Source: Pascua guehoae (taxonomy: Eukaryota; Basidiomycota; Tremellomycetes; Trichosporonales; Trichosporonaceae). From it: 64,000 nt of DNA. Positions 21,027 through 33,600 of this stretch are shown here, piece after piece. Location of the stretch: contig BCJX01000010.1 of assembly GCA_001600415.1 (NCBI GenBank), positions 965,236 to 1,029,235 on the forward strand, written 5' to 3'. Numbering within the stretch: position 1 is the stretch's first letter; the number at the start of each line of letters is the position of its first letter. Position numbers and translations under genes: made by a program. The notes beneath the pieces were generated by a model, which saw nothing but the letters and a program-made list of their open reading frames with translations, did no database searches and was not told the DNA's origin.

Positions 21027-23099
21027 TCAAACTGAACAATGAGCTCTGCATGGTGTCAGTACCTCCCCATCCCTTGGGTGCAACGCACCGTGGAAAAACT
21101 TGACACCCTCAATATGTGTCGCGAGCATGATCCGCTCATTGACGGTATGTGCGCCGAGACGCGTCCCGAGGCGCGCGGGCGTGAAGCGCAGAATGTTCTT
21201 GGACACGTTCCAGTAGTGTTTGGTGTCCGTGTTTGCAGTCGAGATTGATGGGGCGGCGATGGTGTCTTTGCCAAAGGCCGAGCGCACGGCCGACGCATAC
21301 AGCGCCCACTGTGGCGTACCCCAGGCCGTAATAGGGCTGGGCTGCGTGACGCTGCCGAGACGGAGATGGGCGGTGCCTTCTGACCCATTGCGGACAGAGT
21401 CTCCAAACGCGTCCATGCCGAGGTCGTACTTTTTCGCGACGGGGAGGAGCGCGCCTGCGACCTTGCGCTGGTGTTCTTCTACCGAGGACGCAATCTTGGG
21501 GTATCAGTCAGCTGCGCTGCCTCGCCTCGCTGCCAGGCACATTTCTCCAAACCCAAACCTACCTCGATGCGCGAGTTGAACACCACCTCGGCCTCCTCGG
21601 GCAGCGCATTGTTCTTGACACCGCCACGCACGACCGTCGCCGCCTTGCTGGTCTGCAGGACGAAGCGCGAGCGCGGGCCCTGGTTGGCAATCTTGTCTGC
21701 GAGAGCATCCAGGTCGCCGGACTCGAGGAGTGGCCCGAGCCAGTCGGGCACGTTGCGCTGGCCATGGGCGTCGAGGCAGCGCAGATACTCGAGGTACGGG
21801 TTGTCTCCGCGGAGCGTGGGCGAGTACATGTCTGCATCCTCGAGGGCGGTGATGAAGCGCGCAAGGAAGCCGATCGATGTGTGCTTGCCCGGCACCGACG
21901 AGTGGCCGCCAAAGCTGTCGACATGGATCACCACGTCGGCGTAGCCTGCCATCAGCTCTCAGCCGTACATCTGCGTCCATCTCATCCACCACTACGCACA
22001 CACCGCCTCGTCACAGTGGAGCTGTGACACTCACCCTTCTCAGCCAGGGCCGGTAATGCCATCAGGGGCCCATACTTGGAATCCAGACCGCCCCCGCCCT
22101 CGTCGAGAATCAGGTCTACTCCATGCTTCCCGTACCGTTCCTCAAGGACGGCCGCAATGCTCGTGGCGCCGTACTTGCCGTGCGCCTCCTCGTCCTGCCC
22201 GTACGCCAGGAGAAGGGTCCGGCGCGGCGTCCACCCCGTCGAGAGCAGGCGCTCGACTGCCGACAGCTGGCCGATCACGTTTGACTTGCAGTCGGACGAC
22301 CCGCGTCCCCATATCCATTCCTGTTCGTCAGCATAGCCAGTGCTGCCCATGGGACACTGTCAACGGCCGCTGGTCCCCGCTGCTGCGACAACTCACCCCA
22401 TCGTAGTGCATCTCGAATGGCGGGTAGCGCCACTGGTCGAGCGCGGTGGATGCAGCGACAACGTCGAGGTGGCCCGCGAGCAATAGAGGAGGTCCTTCCT
22501 CGTCGCCCTCAAATGTGAAGAGAAGTGAGTATCCGCCCACGGTCTCTACCTTGGCTTTTTCGTGTCTGAAGTCAGGTCACAGTTGCTGTTGGGATGCACT
22601 GCGCTCTCCCAGCCGAATCATCGCAATGAAGCACACATTCAGCATGCCTGCATGTATTTACCAAGATGCCCAAGGTCGCCCCAGCAGCAAACGTCCTCCC
22701 ACTTCCATCCCGTCCCCCCCCGCAAACATCCTCCCACTTCCCCAGTCCTTCCTGTGACACTCACACCAAAGGGTACGTCGTGCGCAAGTAGGCGTGCAGC
22801 GGCGGAAACGTGTCCCACCGTGCATCATTCCTATCGCCATCGGGTGAAGGCTCGGGCTCGCTAAAGTCGTCGTATGCTACCGTCGCATGAGCGATCGCGC
22901 CGCCGAGGCGCGTGAGACTGAGGTTGGCAAAGGCGGGTGTGTCAAAGTATGCCAGGTCCCGAGAAGGAGGGACAAATGCTGGCTGGGGGCAGGTGTCCGA
23001 AGTCGGTTCCTGTGTGTGTGGGGGACGCGTTCCGAGGGGATGTTGTGCAAGCTGGGCGAGAGATGGGGCGGCGAGGAGGAGGGAGATGAGAGGAAACAT
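21027..23099 (-). CDS. M20-family metallocarboxypeptidase, CPS1-like (546 aa, 5 exons)
   Basis: Zinc-dependent carboxypeptidase of the vacuolar CPS1/Gly-Xaa type, which releases C-terminal residues from small peptides. Exons: 23099-22765, 22565-22397, 22320-22035, 21945-21563, 21494-21027, all in phase. The N-terminus MFPLISLLLAAPSLAQLA is a signal peptide or anchor. Metal and catalytic sites are visible: AGHLDVV (first His and its Asp), SSDCKSN (bridging Asp), GQDEEAHG (general-base Glu pair), SFGGHSSVP (dimerisation-domain His) and GAHTVNER (last metal His). The last exon ends in a Cys-rich tail (TPCRAHCSV) just after a possible donor, so a further 3' exon is possible. It lies downstream of, and parallel to, the Zn2Cys6 regulator. 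Together with the OPT transporters it fits peptide use, which is inference. Confidence 0.9.
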
Positions 23100-23698
23100 G
23101 TTGGGCGTCGAGCGCCGACGTGCCCGATGGTGGTTTGAAGATGTTCAAGACTGAACCGTTGTCGTCGTTGAGCGATATGCTGCGCCATTCTCAAGTGTCG
23201 GTCATGGCCGGACAACACGTGACGTCACACACATTTACGCGTTTCCGATGCATCCAACGTGCCAGTGGACAGACATCATAGAAGTTACATGCATAAAGTC
23301 CCAGAATTCATGTATCAAAATACCAAGGTTATCGTGGGTGATGCTCGCTCCACCAGTGGACACGATCAACCGACAGTGCATCAGCTACCAGCACACCGGG
23401 CTTCAGTGTGGCTGGAGGGCACGTGTTGCCGGTCGTTCAATCGCACCTCACATTCCACCCGACATGAGCGCTACTGACGTCCCGTGCGCTCGCGTCGGTA
23501 TTGTGGTGCGTGGGGGCCCGGGCAAAGGGGCGAGGGTATTGCCGCTGACTGTGTCGCAGCGCGCGACGCGTGGCCAGTCTGGATTGCAGATCACGAGCTC
23601 GAGCTCGTCGTGGGTCTCGGGGACGTTACGGAGGTTATGGATTCACAGCTGGCCAGAGCGACACGAGCGTCGCCAAATCGGCGAATGGCAACCTGCAA
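23100..23698. other. Intergenic between peptidase start and regulator stop
   Basis: About 600 bp that must hold the M20 peptidase promoter (minus strand) and the 3' end of the transcription factor. No other gene is seen. Confidence 0.6.
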
Positions 23699-26301
23699 TC
23701 AGCACACATTCTCCGGTACCCAGGTTCGCTGGGAAACGCACAGATCTTGGGCCATGTCGGCTCCGGAACCCTGCCACATAGGGTGGGTACTGAAAAAGTC
23801 GAGCAACGCGTTTGCTTCGGTTTGCGTGTCGGGCACACCGGGCGTCAAGAGGTCCATGATACGGAGACACTTGTCGGCAAGCGGGTCACCCTTGACCGCG
23901 AGGAGCGTGTCGCGGGCAAAGCGGACAGCTTCTCGCCAGGCACCATGGTCAGGAGAAGCAAGGTCGGTGTGTAGTGCAATAAGCGGGACAAACGATGCTT
24001 GGAAGATAAAGTGGCTGGCGGGTCAGACGTGCGTGCAAAACAGGTCCTCTGCTTGTCTACTCACAGACCATACCACGTCTCCAGGCGGTTGAGCTTGTGG
24101 GCCTTGAAAAAATCGTGAATGTCGTAGATTGTGTCAATGGCACACTGGAGACAGATGCTTGCGAGGGTGTGCTCGAGCTCTGCGTCCGGCGTCATGGCAG
24201 TGGACAGCGGGGCGCGCTTGAGCGCACGCTCGAGGAAGGCTCGGCGGGCAAGGATGATACGCAGGTTGCAGTAACGCCAGAAGAGCTTGTGGGCGGAAAA
24301 GTAGAGCCATGGCGTATCCGGGAACATGTCGGGACGCGCGGCCGACGTCATCCACTCTGGGATCGAAGCATGCCAATGTCGCAGGTCCTCGTCGAGCTCG
24401 AGTACCTCCTCTGCTGATGGTGGCGGCGTCGAGATTACGCGTCCATAGCACCGGTTGCTTACCAAATGGAACGACGCTTGGTAGATGAGCGAGCTGTAGA
24501 TGGTCGTGTCGGATGAGGCTGGCGGGACGACAGGCGACGACGGCGTAAAGTCCCTGTCCTGAACGTTGTGGACCATCTTGACATCTGCCTCGCCATATGG
24601 CAACAACTGGATATTAGCACAACGTAGCTACACCACACTCACTATTGGACGTCCAAAGGTGATACTTGCTCCCGAGTCAAATATGAACACGACCCACCAC
24701 ACTCGCCGACTGGTAGGTTAGCGCCTCCAAGGCCCATAAGGAACCTACCGAACTTCGCGCTCAAATGGCTTAATGTTCCACAACGGCAGCTCGCGATGCA
24801 ACCCCAGGCCAATGGCCATACGCACCGCGATGCCGAGGTATGTCGAGCCAGCATTTGGCTTGTTACGCTTCTGGGACAGATTACTCAGCAGAGTAAACGC
24901 CTGGACGAGGACGAGGCTGCCAGTCTCCAGATGGTCGACCGTAATGACAGAGATTGCGCGCTCGAGGAAGTAGTCGATGACATACATCGGCTGCGAGCAA
25001 CAGAATGCTCCGAGGCCGACAACAACGTTGACAAGCACTTCCCATCTAGCGTTAGCGGCGATCGCGAGCGCGTCTCATCGGGGCGCCGACTTACTGCTTG
25101 CGCGGTGGTTGCGCGATGACCTCTGCGAGCTGGGCACGGAACGATGGCTCGTGGATGATGGGGTACTGCGTGTGATAATGTTGAAAGTATGAGTCGATAA
25201 ACGTCATGAGCTGGCCATGCGACGGGATCCAGTTGTCTGGTGCTGGGGGTTCGTTGCCGCCTGATGGGATGTGGGAGAGGGAGATGCCGCCCGCGGTCAT
25301 CTGGAGAATGCGGAGGAGGGTCGCACCTGATGCAAAGCCGAGGTACCCCTCCCCATCTGGCTCGACAGAGAGCGATGCCGTGCCATCATTCTCCCGCACC
25401 GTGCCCTGCCGTTCATTCCATTCGTAGCCGGACGCGTTGCGCGGTTGGCGTTCGTACGCGTCTGCCGAGGATGGCGGCACAGACATGGCAGAGCTGGACG
25501 ACACGGGAAATGATGGGTGTCGCAAGCGTGGTGGTGGTGCAGAGGGTACACTTGGATTTGGTTCAGAGAATAGCCGGAGCGGAGACATGGGTGACCCCAC
25601 GGCCGACGGACGCGCAGAGTTGGACGGACCAGAGGCTCCCGACACCGCCGAGGCGCCTGATGGTGCCACTGGCGTTCCAGAGCGGGCGACGGGTGACCGT
25701 GCCCCGCTGGGGAAGAAGGAGGATGTCGGCGGCGTACGCTCATGACTCATTTTGGCGGGAATCAGACTTCCTCCAGGCGACATGTACGACGGCCCAGAGA
25801 TGACAGGTCCCCCCAGCACGGACCCGGACTCGGCACCGGACGGACCATGACCGTCGCTCGGCCCCGGACTCGTTACTGGCTTGGTCTCCAGGACGACGTG
25901 CGGAGCATGTTCAGCGAGTAGACGTTCGAGGTGTTCCATGCGCTCCTTGACCTCGGCGAGGTATCTCTCATAAGCGTCAAGTCGCGAGCGCACGAGCTTA
26001 CTTTTTGCCACGCCGGGGCACCTCAGCGGACGGAAAGACACACGTCTTGTCATACCTCCGACACTGGTTGCAGGGGTGAATGCGATCGCACTGGGGGTGA
26101 GCACACTGCCGTGGGTGGGGGTATGCTAGAGTGTCGAGCGTGTGGATATGCGGGTCGTCCTCACCTTGCGTTTGAGCCGTCGACACTCGATGCACTGGTG
26201 GTTAGCAAGATCGTACGTCCGACACAACGGGGTATGCGCACCGAGATTCGTGTGGGCGTCGCACTTCCGCCATCGGCAGATGGCCCAGAGTCGTCTTGCA
26301 T
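23699..26301 (-). CDS. Zn2Cys6 transcription factor with fungal-specific domain (756 aa, 8 exons)
   Basis: Nuclear DNA-binding regulator. Exons: 26301-26242, 26194-26165, 26090-26002, 25964-25095, 25045-24749, 24709-24643, 24606-24065, 24014-23699; all phases agree. The binuclear cluster is split: CIECRRLKRK in a 30-nt exon, then CDRIHPCNQCRRYDKTC in the next, giving Cys spacing 2-6-5-2-6. A coiled segment follows (YLAEVKERMEHLERLLAEH), then a long Ser/Pro-rich linker. The middle homology region has WEVLVNVVVGLGAFC and RRRVWWVVFIFDSG...TFGRP. The C-terminus is built from exons with no internal start. The 37-nt intron at 25965-26001 and the start MQDDSGPSADGG are the least certain calls. CCG/CGG triplets lie upstream (26403-26420), so autoregulation is possible. 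The target pathway is unknown. Confidence 0.88.
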
Positions 26302-26766
26302 GGCCGTCGCCTTTCGTCGCGTCCCGGTATCGTTATTGTCGTCTATGATGAAATGGTTTTGTTTGCATAATAATATGCAGCTAAAGGCGGACTTGAATCC
26401 TGTCCGAACCTTTTCGGGCCGCCGACGCCGAGGCTTCGAGTGTCAGTCCGGAGGGAGTGCGACCACAAACCCAAACGGATATCCACCAATTCTCCGCCCG
26501 CCTTCCGTGCCGGGTCCCGGCCGCGCGGCCGCCCATCCGCGGCCACGCGGCCACCCGCAAACGCCACGCCACAGCCACAGACCTGTCGCGTGGTATCCAC
26601 GTGTTGCGGGTTCAAATTGTTTATCCAATTTCAGCCAGGTCGCGTTTTTCGTGTCCACTGTGTGAGCACGCATCCACCAACCTACCAAAGCCACCCACCC
26701 ACCCACCCCCCACTCGCATCGCATCCACCTACACCTAACTGCTTTCTTGTTCTCTGATTGATACAC
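26302..26766. promoter_or_regulatory. Divergent promoter: Zn2Cys6 factor / DEAD-box helicase
   Basis: A 465-bp region serves both divergent genes. It holds CCG-N8-CGG (about 26403-26416) and CGG-N15-CCG (about 26478-26498), arrangements typical of Zn2Cys6 sites. CACC/CATCC-rich sequence leads up to the helicase ATG. Binding is not shown by sequence alone. Confidence 0.4.
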
Positions 26767-29036
26767 ATGGCCGCTGCAATCAGACAAACAATCGCAAAGG
26801 CTAATCTCTTCGCCGTCCCCCTCTCCACTCGGCATCTCGCTTTGCTCGCAAACAATCACACCTTGAACAGCTCTCCTCCCTTCAAACTTCATTTTTCCAC
26901 ACTCGGCATGTCGACACCTACTGGCCCACCCCGTGGCCTCGGAGCCCGCGGCGGACGTGGCGGACGTGGAGGACGCGGTGGACGCGTCGCTGACCGCTCC
27001 TCGCGCAAGCGCAAGGCTTCCTCTGTGACGGACACGCCCAACCTCACTACTGGCCAGAGCACGCCCGTACCGCCCGCGATGCAGCCTGCTCATGCTGGTG
27101 CAGCGACCCAGACGCGCTTTGCAGACGTTGCTGGTCTGAGCGCCGAGCTGCTGCAGAACATTTCCTTCGAGTTCTGTACCGAGGTGAGTCACTCCTAACC
27201 CGGTATTACTATACTGGGACTCGATGTAGTGTGGAGTAGTGCTGATAAGATCCAGGTCCAAGCAGCCACGCTTCCTTCGATCATCGCCAACCACGACGTC
27301 CTTGCGCAGGCCAAGACAGGAACCGGCAAGACGCTCGCGTTCCTCGTCCCGTCGATCCAGCGGTTGATCAATTCCCCCGTTCCGGCGCGCGAGCACACGT
27401 CCATCCTTGTGCTCTCGCCGACGCGTGAGCTTGCGTCGCAGATCGCGGTCGCGGCCGAGGGACTCCTGGGCGCTGGCAAGGGACGCTTTGACGTCCAGTG
27501 CGTCGTTGGCGGTACCAACATTGACCGTGATATCCGCAACCTCAACTCGAAGCGGTGAGTAGACTTGTGTGTGAGATGGTGCAAGGTCCTAGTTGTATAG
27601 GCCCAAATAGCTGACAGTAGCGCTGATATCCTCGTGGCGACGCCCGGCCGTCTTCTGGACCTCATTGAGAACGCCAACTTGAGGTCGCGTCTTTCGCGCC
27701 TGTGTATGTCTTTAAGTATGACTTGCTGCTGACTCCAGCTACACTCGTTCTTGACGAGGCTGACCGTCTTCTTGACGCTGGCTTCCGCCGCGAGCTCCTC
27801 AAGATTCTCGAGGCTCTGCCCGACCGCCAGTCGGTCCCCCGCCAGACGCTCCTGTTCTCGGCCACTCTTCCCGCCGAGGTTCACACCATTTCCTCCATTG
27901 CGCTCCGTCCCGGCCACGACTTTATCAGCACGCTCAAGGACGAGGACGTCAACGCACACAAGCACGTTGTGCAGGAGAGCCTCGTTGTGCCTGGCCGGGA
28001 CATCCTGGCCGCGACCGTCGAGGTGCTGCGCCGTGAGGAGAGCCTGAGCGCCGAGCGTGGTGGCTTCAAGGGTAAGCTTTGCTGGTGATTCTTTGACATT
28101 CACGCTCACCTCGTAGTGATGGTCTTCCTGCCTACGGCCCGTGCGGCGGCTCTCTACCACGACGTCTTTGCGGCCCTGCCGAAAGCGTACCCCGTGTGGG
28201 AGATCCACTCGCGCATGTCGCAGTCGAAGCGGACAAAGTCGACCGACCAGTTCCGTGCTGCCGCAACGGGCGTGCTCTTTTCGTCAGACGTGACGGCGCG
28301 CGGTATTGATGTGCAGGGTGTGACGGCCGTCGTGCAGGTCGGTCTCCCATCCAGCGGCGAGCAGTACGTGCACCGTCTTGGGCGTACTGCGCGTGCAGGA
28401 GCACAGGGACACGGCATCCTTGTCCTCGGCGACTTTGAGTCGCACTTCCTGGAAGACAAGACCATGCGCACGTTTAACCTCCACCAATACCCTGCTATTG
28501 ACGCTGCCGCACTCGACAACGCACACGCCGTCGTCGACGAGGCACTCGACCAAGTCCCCGACGAGGCAAAGGGACAGGCGTACCAGGCGTGGCTCGGATA
28601 CTACAACTCGAACCTCCGTGCGCTCAAGTGGACCCAGACTGACCTTGTGCAGTACGCCAACCTGTACGCGCGTGACTGTCTCCGCACGTCCCCAAGCCCC
28701 AGCGGTCATTGGGCGCCCCCGGGCCTCCTCGCCAAGACTGTCGGCAAGATGGGTCTCAGGGGTGTCAATGGTCTCAATATCGTCCGCGAGCTTCCTGGCG
28801 GCAACGGCGGCGGTGGGAGGAACCAGCCCAAGCAGCAGCAGCCCAGGCAGGCACCGCAGCCATCCAAGCAGCAGCCTCATGCACAGGCGCCGACCAACCC
28901 CCAGCCCCTCGAGCTCCGCCAGCCGCTTCCGGGCGGTGGTGGTCGCGGAGGGCGTGGTGGTCGCCCGCGCCGCGGCGGTGGCGGCGGTGGTAACGGTCCG
29001 CGTGGCGCCCCTGGTGGTGCTTCCGGAGGCTGGTGA
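26767..29036 (+). CDS. DEAD-box RNA helicase, Mss116-like, probably mitochondrial (683 aa, 5 exons)
   Basis: ATP-dependent RNA helicase/chaperone; Mss116 helps group I/II intron splicing and mitochondrial translation. Exons: 26767-27183, 27256-27554, 27621-27703, 27739-28071, 28117-29036. The N-terminus [20 protein letters not shown] is basic and lacks acidic residues, as in a mitochondrial presequence; the next Met (26908) would drop it. Motifs in order: VQAATLP (Q region), AKTGTGKT (I), PTRELASQ (Ia), TPGR (Ib), DEAD (II), SAT (III), [10 protein letters not shown] (V), [10 protein letters not shown] (VI). The Mss116-type C-terminal block has [12 protein letters not shown] and [19 protein letters not shown]. 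It ends in an RGG-rich tail. A 35-nt intron (27704-27738) follows exon 3. Confidence 0.92.
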
Positions 29037-29544
29037 GAAGGAGGTGGTCCGAGTTGTGCTTAGACAATAGAGTTAAAATGTGGTCATGTGTGATGTCCAA
29101 TGGTACTGTAGCTGATGTAACTCTACCAGCTGTGTGCGTTCAGTAGCGCGTGTGTGTCGTGAAGGAGGGGAGACGGCGGTGACGGAGAGGGGGAGCGAGG
29201 AGGCGGAGGAGAGGGGTCGCAGGTCACCATAAGAGGCTTCGAGTGTCGGCCAACATCGTGTGCGGCTTATACAGAGGACGTGAAGGTTGTCCAGTGATGA
29301 TTCTCGCCTCCACGCACCTACCTGAGGTCATTATCGTATGAGCATTGCAAGCGTTGGGCACGTCGATAAGAACTTGAAGCCGGGGATGTGATCTGACGGT
29401 ATAACCGAGGTGGACGGTATTTCCGGGCATTTGGTGGAAATGCTCGTTTGATCGTTGGGACGCGTCACGCGTTTTGCTCACCCGCTCGGGCTTTCGCGCA
29501 TGATTTCATTCAACTCACGTCTCAACCCCTCACCGCAACCCACA

Positions 29545-30606
29545 ATGCCCTCCCAACCCTTTCCCGCCCTCGACCACGCCGGCTTTCCGCACGTGATCGA
29601 TGCAATCTTCGCCAACGCGAGCCGGGGAGCGCTTATCGCGCTGCGCGGGGCATCGCGTGCGTTCCGGGACCGAGCCGATGCGCAGCTCATGAGACACCTG
29701 ATCATTGATGTTGTGCGGCCGCTGGACCCCGACACGCTCAAGGTGGACCGACAGTCGCCGCCGACCGTGTACCTGTACACGCCCGGGGGCCGTATCCCGC
29801 GTGCTGCGCTGCTGTGGAAGCCCGCGCGGGAGCACTATGCGCAATGGCAGGCATGGGCGCCGTTGCTTGCGCACGTGCGCGTGGTCGACTACCGGGACGA
29901 GATACTGGATTCGCAGCGGTGCCGCGTGCTGTCCAAGCTGCTGACACACGTCGAGGTGATCCGGACACTGAGCAACTATGACTGCGAGATCAATGCGCGC
30001 GACGAGACGAGCGCCGTCCGCCTGCGTCCCCGGACTTTTGTGCAGTTTTCCACCCAAGAGCCCTCGCCCGATGAGCGAGTGTTTGGCGCGCTCTCCATCG
30101 ACGCCATCCCCACGGGCGTCACGCGCTGCATTGTAAACTTTGTCTGCGACGTCCGCGAGCCGCGCCTCATCACGTTCCTCAATGGCGCCCTGCCCCCGTC
30201 CCTCAAAGACATGACACTCATCTTCTCCCCCCGGCAGGGCCCCGCACCCCGCGACCCGGGCGAGTACGAGTTCCCCTCGGCCGAGGCCACGCTGCACGGC
30301 TTCAACGCGATCGCGCGCTCGATTGCCGCCCACGCCCTCACGGTAAAGTTTACGCTCGTCGGCGCGCTCGGCATGCACCATCGCTTCTTTGGCTTCCAGG
30401 ACCCATACGACCAGGACGAGCTCGAGCCCACCCTCGTCGACGGCATGCAGTATATTGCTGGCCGCATCCTCGACCCGGCACACTACGACATTGAAAAGGT
30501 CAAGGCGGCCATTGCAAAGATTGAATGGCTCTCCCGCGACCAGTACCGCGCGCGTATGACAGCGGACGAGTTTGCCCTCCACACGGTGCGATGGTTGCCC
30601 GTCTGA
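29545..30606 (+). CDS. F-box-like family hypothetical protein (353 aa, single exon)
   Basis: An intronless frame with strong codon bias, beginning MPSQPFPALDHAGFPHVID. The N-terminal helix-rich stretch (HVIDAIFANASRGALIALR, then GASRAFRDRAD) looks like the F-box-like start seen in large fungal lineage-specific families, followed by a body with no recognised domain. The C-terminus reads LSRDQYRARMTADEFALHTV. An in-frame ATG 45 bp upstream (29500) would add 15 residues; I prefer 29545 because FPALDHAGFPHV is the usual start of this type. A decayed relative lies at 2935-3690. A role in ubiquitin ligase adaptors is only suggested by the F-box resemblance. Confidence 0.75.
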   Translation: MPSQPFPALDHAGFPHVIDAIFANASRGALIALRGASRAFRDRADAQLMRHLIIDVVRPLDPDTLKVDRQSPPTVYLYTPGGRIPRAALLWKPAREHYAQWQAWAPLLAHVRVVDYRDEILDSQRCRVLSKLLTHVEVIRTLSNYDCEINARDETSAVRLRPRTFVQFSTQEPSPDERVFGALSIDAIPTGVTRCIVNFVCDVREPRLITFLNGALPPSLKDMTLIFSPRQGPAPRDPGEYEFPSAEATLHGFNAIARSIAAHALTVKFTLVGALGMHHRFFGFQDPYDQDELEPTLVDGMQYIAGRILDPAHYDIEKVKAAIAKIEWLSRDQYRARMTADEFALHTVRWLPV

Positions 30607-33600
30607 GACGAGGGGGTGCAGGCGAGCGTCTGAGGCGAGGGGGTAGAGGCAGGGGGTGGGGGGCAGAGTGGGCCTGGGTGCGACTGATGTTGTGGGGTTG
30701 AGCAAAGTAGGGGTATGCATATCCTGCACAGTATTCTGTCGAGAGGTGCCTGCAGGGGTGCATTGAGGATAACAGTGTCGAGGTAATGCCTCGAAAGAAC
30801 CCCAGGGCGCGCAGAGTGGAACATTTCACAGACACTGGTGAATGGACCGCCGGTAGGAGTTGAGGGCACAAGACGTAGACTGTCTCCATGTCTGTACTCT
30901 ATGAGAGCCTGGGGTAAGTAGCTCGTGGCTTGTGGCCCCGCACGATAACCGCTCCTGGTGGACAATGGCCGTCTTACTCTCTCGCAATGCCCAGCCGAGA
31001 CGAGATCCAGCAGCCGAAGCCTTAGATCACGCTCTCACACTCTTCCCGTCCTGATGTGGCGCTTCTCTAAGAGACACGGAGACGACCGGCCGGAACCACC
31101 TACTCATGAGCTGGCGCTGCCAAGTGTTCCACACGATGTTACACACACGCAGAAACATCCAGTCGCTGGACAGTTGCTGGCTCGGCTACTGGGCGGTACT
31201 AACGAGTGCCCGAAGGTTGCGGGACATTGGTACTAACGAGTGCCAAACGCTGGGGAATGCTGGAATCGTGCCTGGGTTCGGCACCTCGACGACTCTGTAA
31301 GGCCATTCCTTGCCCTTGCCCACCGGAGGAGACTGGGCAACTGGAACTGCTGCAGAGCCTGGCGAGTGTCTCGGCTTGCTGCGCCTCGTTTATGCAATTG
31401 TACTCCAACTCGAGGTGGCACAAAATGAAGCCAAGCCCAGGACGTTGACCGTTGGCAATGAATGTGACAATTGACAGATCTTGCAAAGCCGCAACGGTCC
31501 GTGCTCTGCGATCGCTCGAGGGCAAGCAGAACATGGTGTTGATTACGGTGGTGACATTTACGATGAGCAGCTGAGCGTGTTCTGGGCTCGTGGGATGGAC
31601 ATCGGCTCTCCTGGTTTGTGGGGTATGCACGATCGGGGGCGGGAGAAAAGATGGAGATGAGCAAAATGGGAGGCTTGGCAGGCGTTTTGGGGTGGGACAG
31701 CTTGGAGAGGGTACTGGAGAGTGCGAGAGACCAACGCCGAGTGCGGTGGAGGTGGTTCCAGGTCCTGATGTGGGCATGGATAGTGGCGAGTGTAGCGATG
31801 GCTTGTACTTGAAGCAGCATGAATGCTGGCAGTGGCAATCGGCCGTTAGATCTGTCTGCGGTCGATCAGAGCACCGGCGCGCCCAGTTGCGGCGGGCCGC
31901 TGGCCACTGGGCACCCTCAAAGCGAGCGCGGCTTGCACCACTTGCCAACATCAGACATGTGGCGCAGTGGCTTTCTCCGTCCAGAATGCCGCATGCCTCC
32001 AATGTCGACGTGTTACAACTGCAGTCTAAACGTTTCACGAGCTGGCGGTGGCGCACCTGTCGCGCAGCACTTGGATGTAAAAAGGTGTGCATGCCGAATT
32101 ACCGGGGCAGCGGCACAGTCTCAGTGGTTGAGTGGTTGATGGTATGGTGGCATCTGTGCTGACAAACTCATGACACATTGCAAGCATGTGGATACCTCAA
32201 GGGCCGCGCACAGGCCGCGTGCACTGGGAGGTGAGTCGGTGAATGACTCCATGGATATCACGACGGTGACTGCAAATCCCGCGGACGGGGCTGGGCGCTC
32301 CGTTCGTCGGCGGCATGGGATGGATGCAGGGGGCCGTGGGTTGGACAGGTGCCGAGAGAAAGGAGGACATTCCTCGACGTGAACGTGACTCTGTTGAACA
32401 CTGCCGCGATACCAGCTGACATTATTTTGAGAGGAGACGGCAGAGTGGGCAGGCTGGGGCGCGCACGGTGGTTTGCCGTGCGCTCCACAGTCCTCCCTGC
32501 TTGGCCTGCAGTCCGAGTTCCCTATGCAGCACTGGGGGTCTGCTATTGCCCCTGTCAGAGGATGAGATAAGGCAGGCGTAGGCGATTGATTGAAATGGTT
32601 ACGTCTCTGACAATAAACGCATCACATCTGGTCTCGACCATGGCCAGCCACTGCCGCCACCGCTGCGGCCAGACAATGGGACGCTGCACACTAGAATCGG
32701 GGTGCGAGGCACCGAGCGAGCCAGTCAACGTGAGGCGCGAGGCGTGTAACACGGAGCGCGTGCTGTCTTCGGCAACCCGGTCCACGACGACGTCTGCCAC
32801 GAAACAATAAACCGACAACTCTGCCAGAAAAGAAAAAAAAAAAAGATACATACCTCCAGTTGAATCTCGTTTTGTCTCGCTTACAGACGCCGGGCGCCTC
32901 CGGACCTTGTCCTGGTTACCGAACGCCACCAGCCGGCCTCACCCGGCGTGCAGTCGTCGTCGTCGAGCTTTGCAGAGCACAGCACAAGGTGTTAGTGTGG
33001 CTTGCGGCGCGGCCCCTGCTGGTGGCGTCGGCGCGTCCGAATCTGGTGTCAGAGCGGCGTAAGAGAGGGCGACTAGCGTGTTTGGGACGGAGAATCGGGC
33101 ATTGGAGGCTGCCGCGTGGGTGGGTGATGCAGAGGAGAGAGATGCGCAGAGCATCTCGGCAGGGCTTGCGAGGATTGCAATGTCTCGAGATTGAGCGGGT
33201 GAGCCGAAGCAACAGGTTCCTACGTGCTCGAAGGTGCATGTTGGACGCGGCGGCAATGCTGGGTGTGGAAGGTTGATGCGCCAGGCACACGAACACGCGT
33301 TCGAGGCACACGAGTACAGTAATGCACCAGCACACCTCGCCAGGCTTGCACGTGGTGCCTGATACCGGACGACTTGTGCTCACCGCCTGGGCCACCCCCC
33401 GGTCGTCTCATCTACCCAATCTGGTGCTCACCGTGTTACTCATTCTCGTACCCCGGTTTACAACCCCCTGCGCCTCTTGCAACCTCGCAACTCACACACA
33501 ACCCTGCTTGCTGGCTCATATTCCCCTTGCCGAGTGACGCTCACTGTCTCGCGTCCCTTCCGAGTGACTCTCGTGTCTCTCTTTTGGGTACATATTCCGT

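Noticed and set aside
26370..26420. Possible tRNA or Pol III B-box-like sequence (GGATTCAAGTCC on the minus strand)
   Set aside because: No acceptor or anticodon stem can be drawn around it, and it has no A box at the right distance.
31199..32092. 297-codon open frame on the minus strand
   Set aside because: No domain, no biased codon use, and long frames overlap it on the other strand. GC-rich DNA gives such frames by chance.
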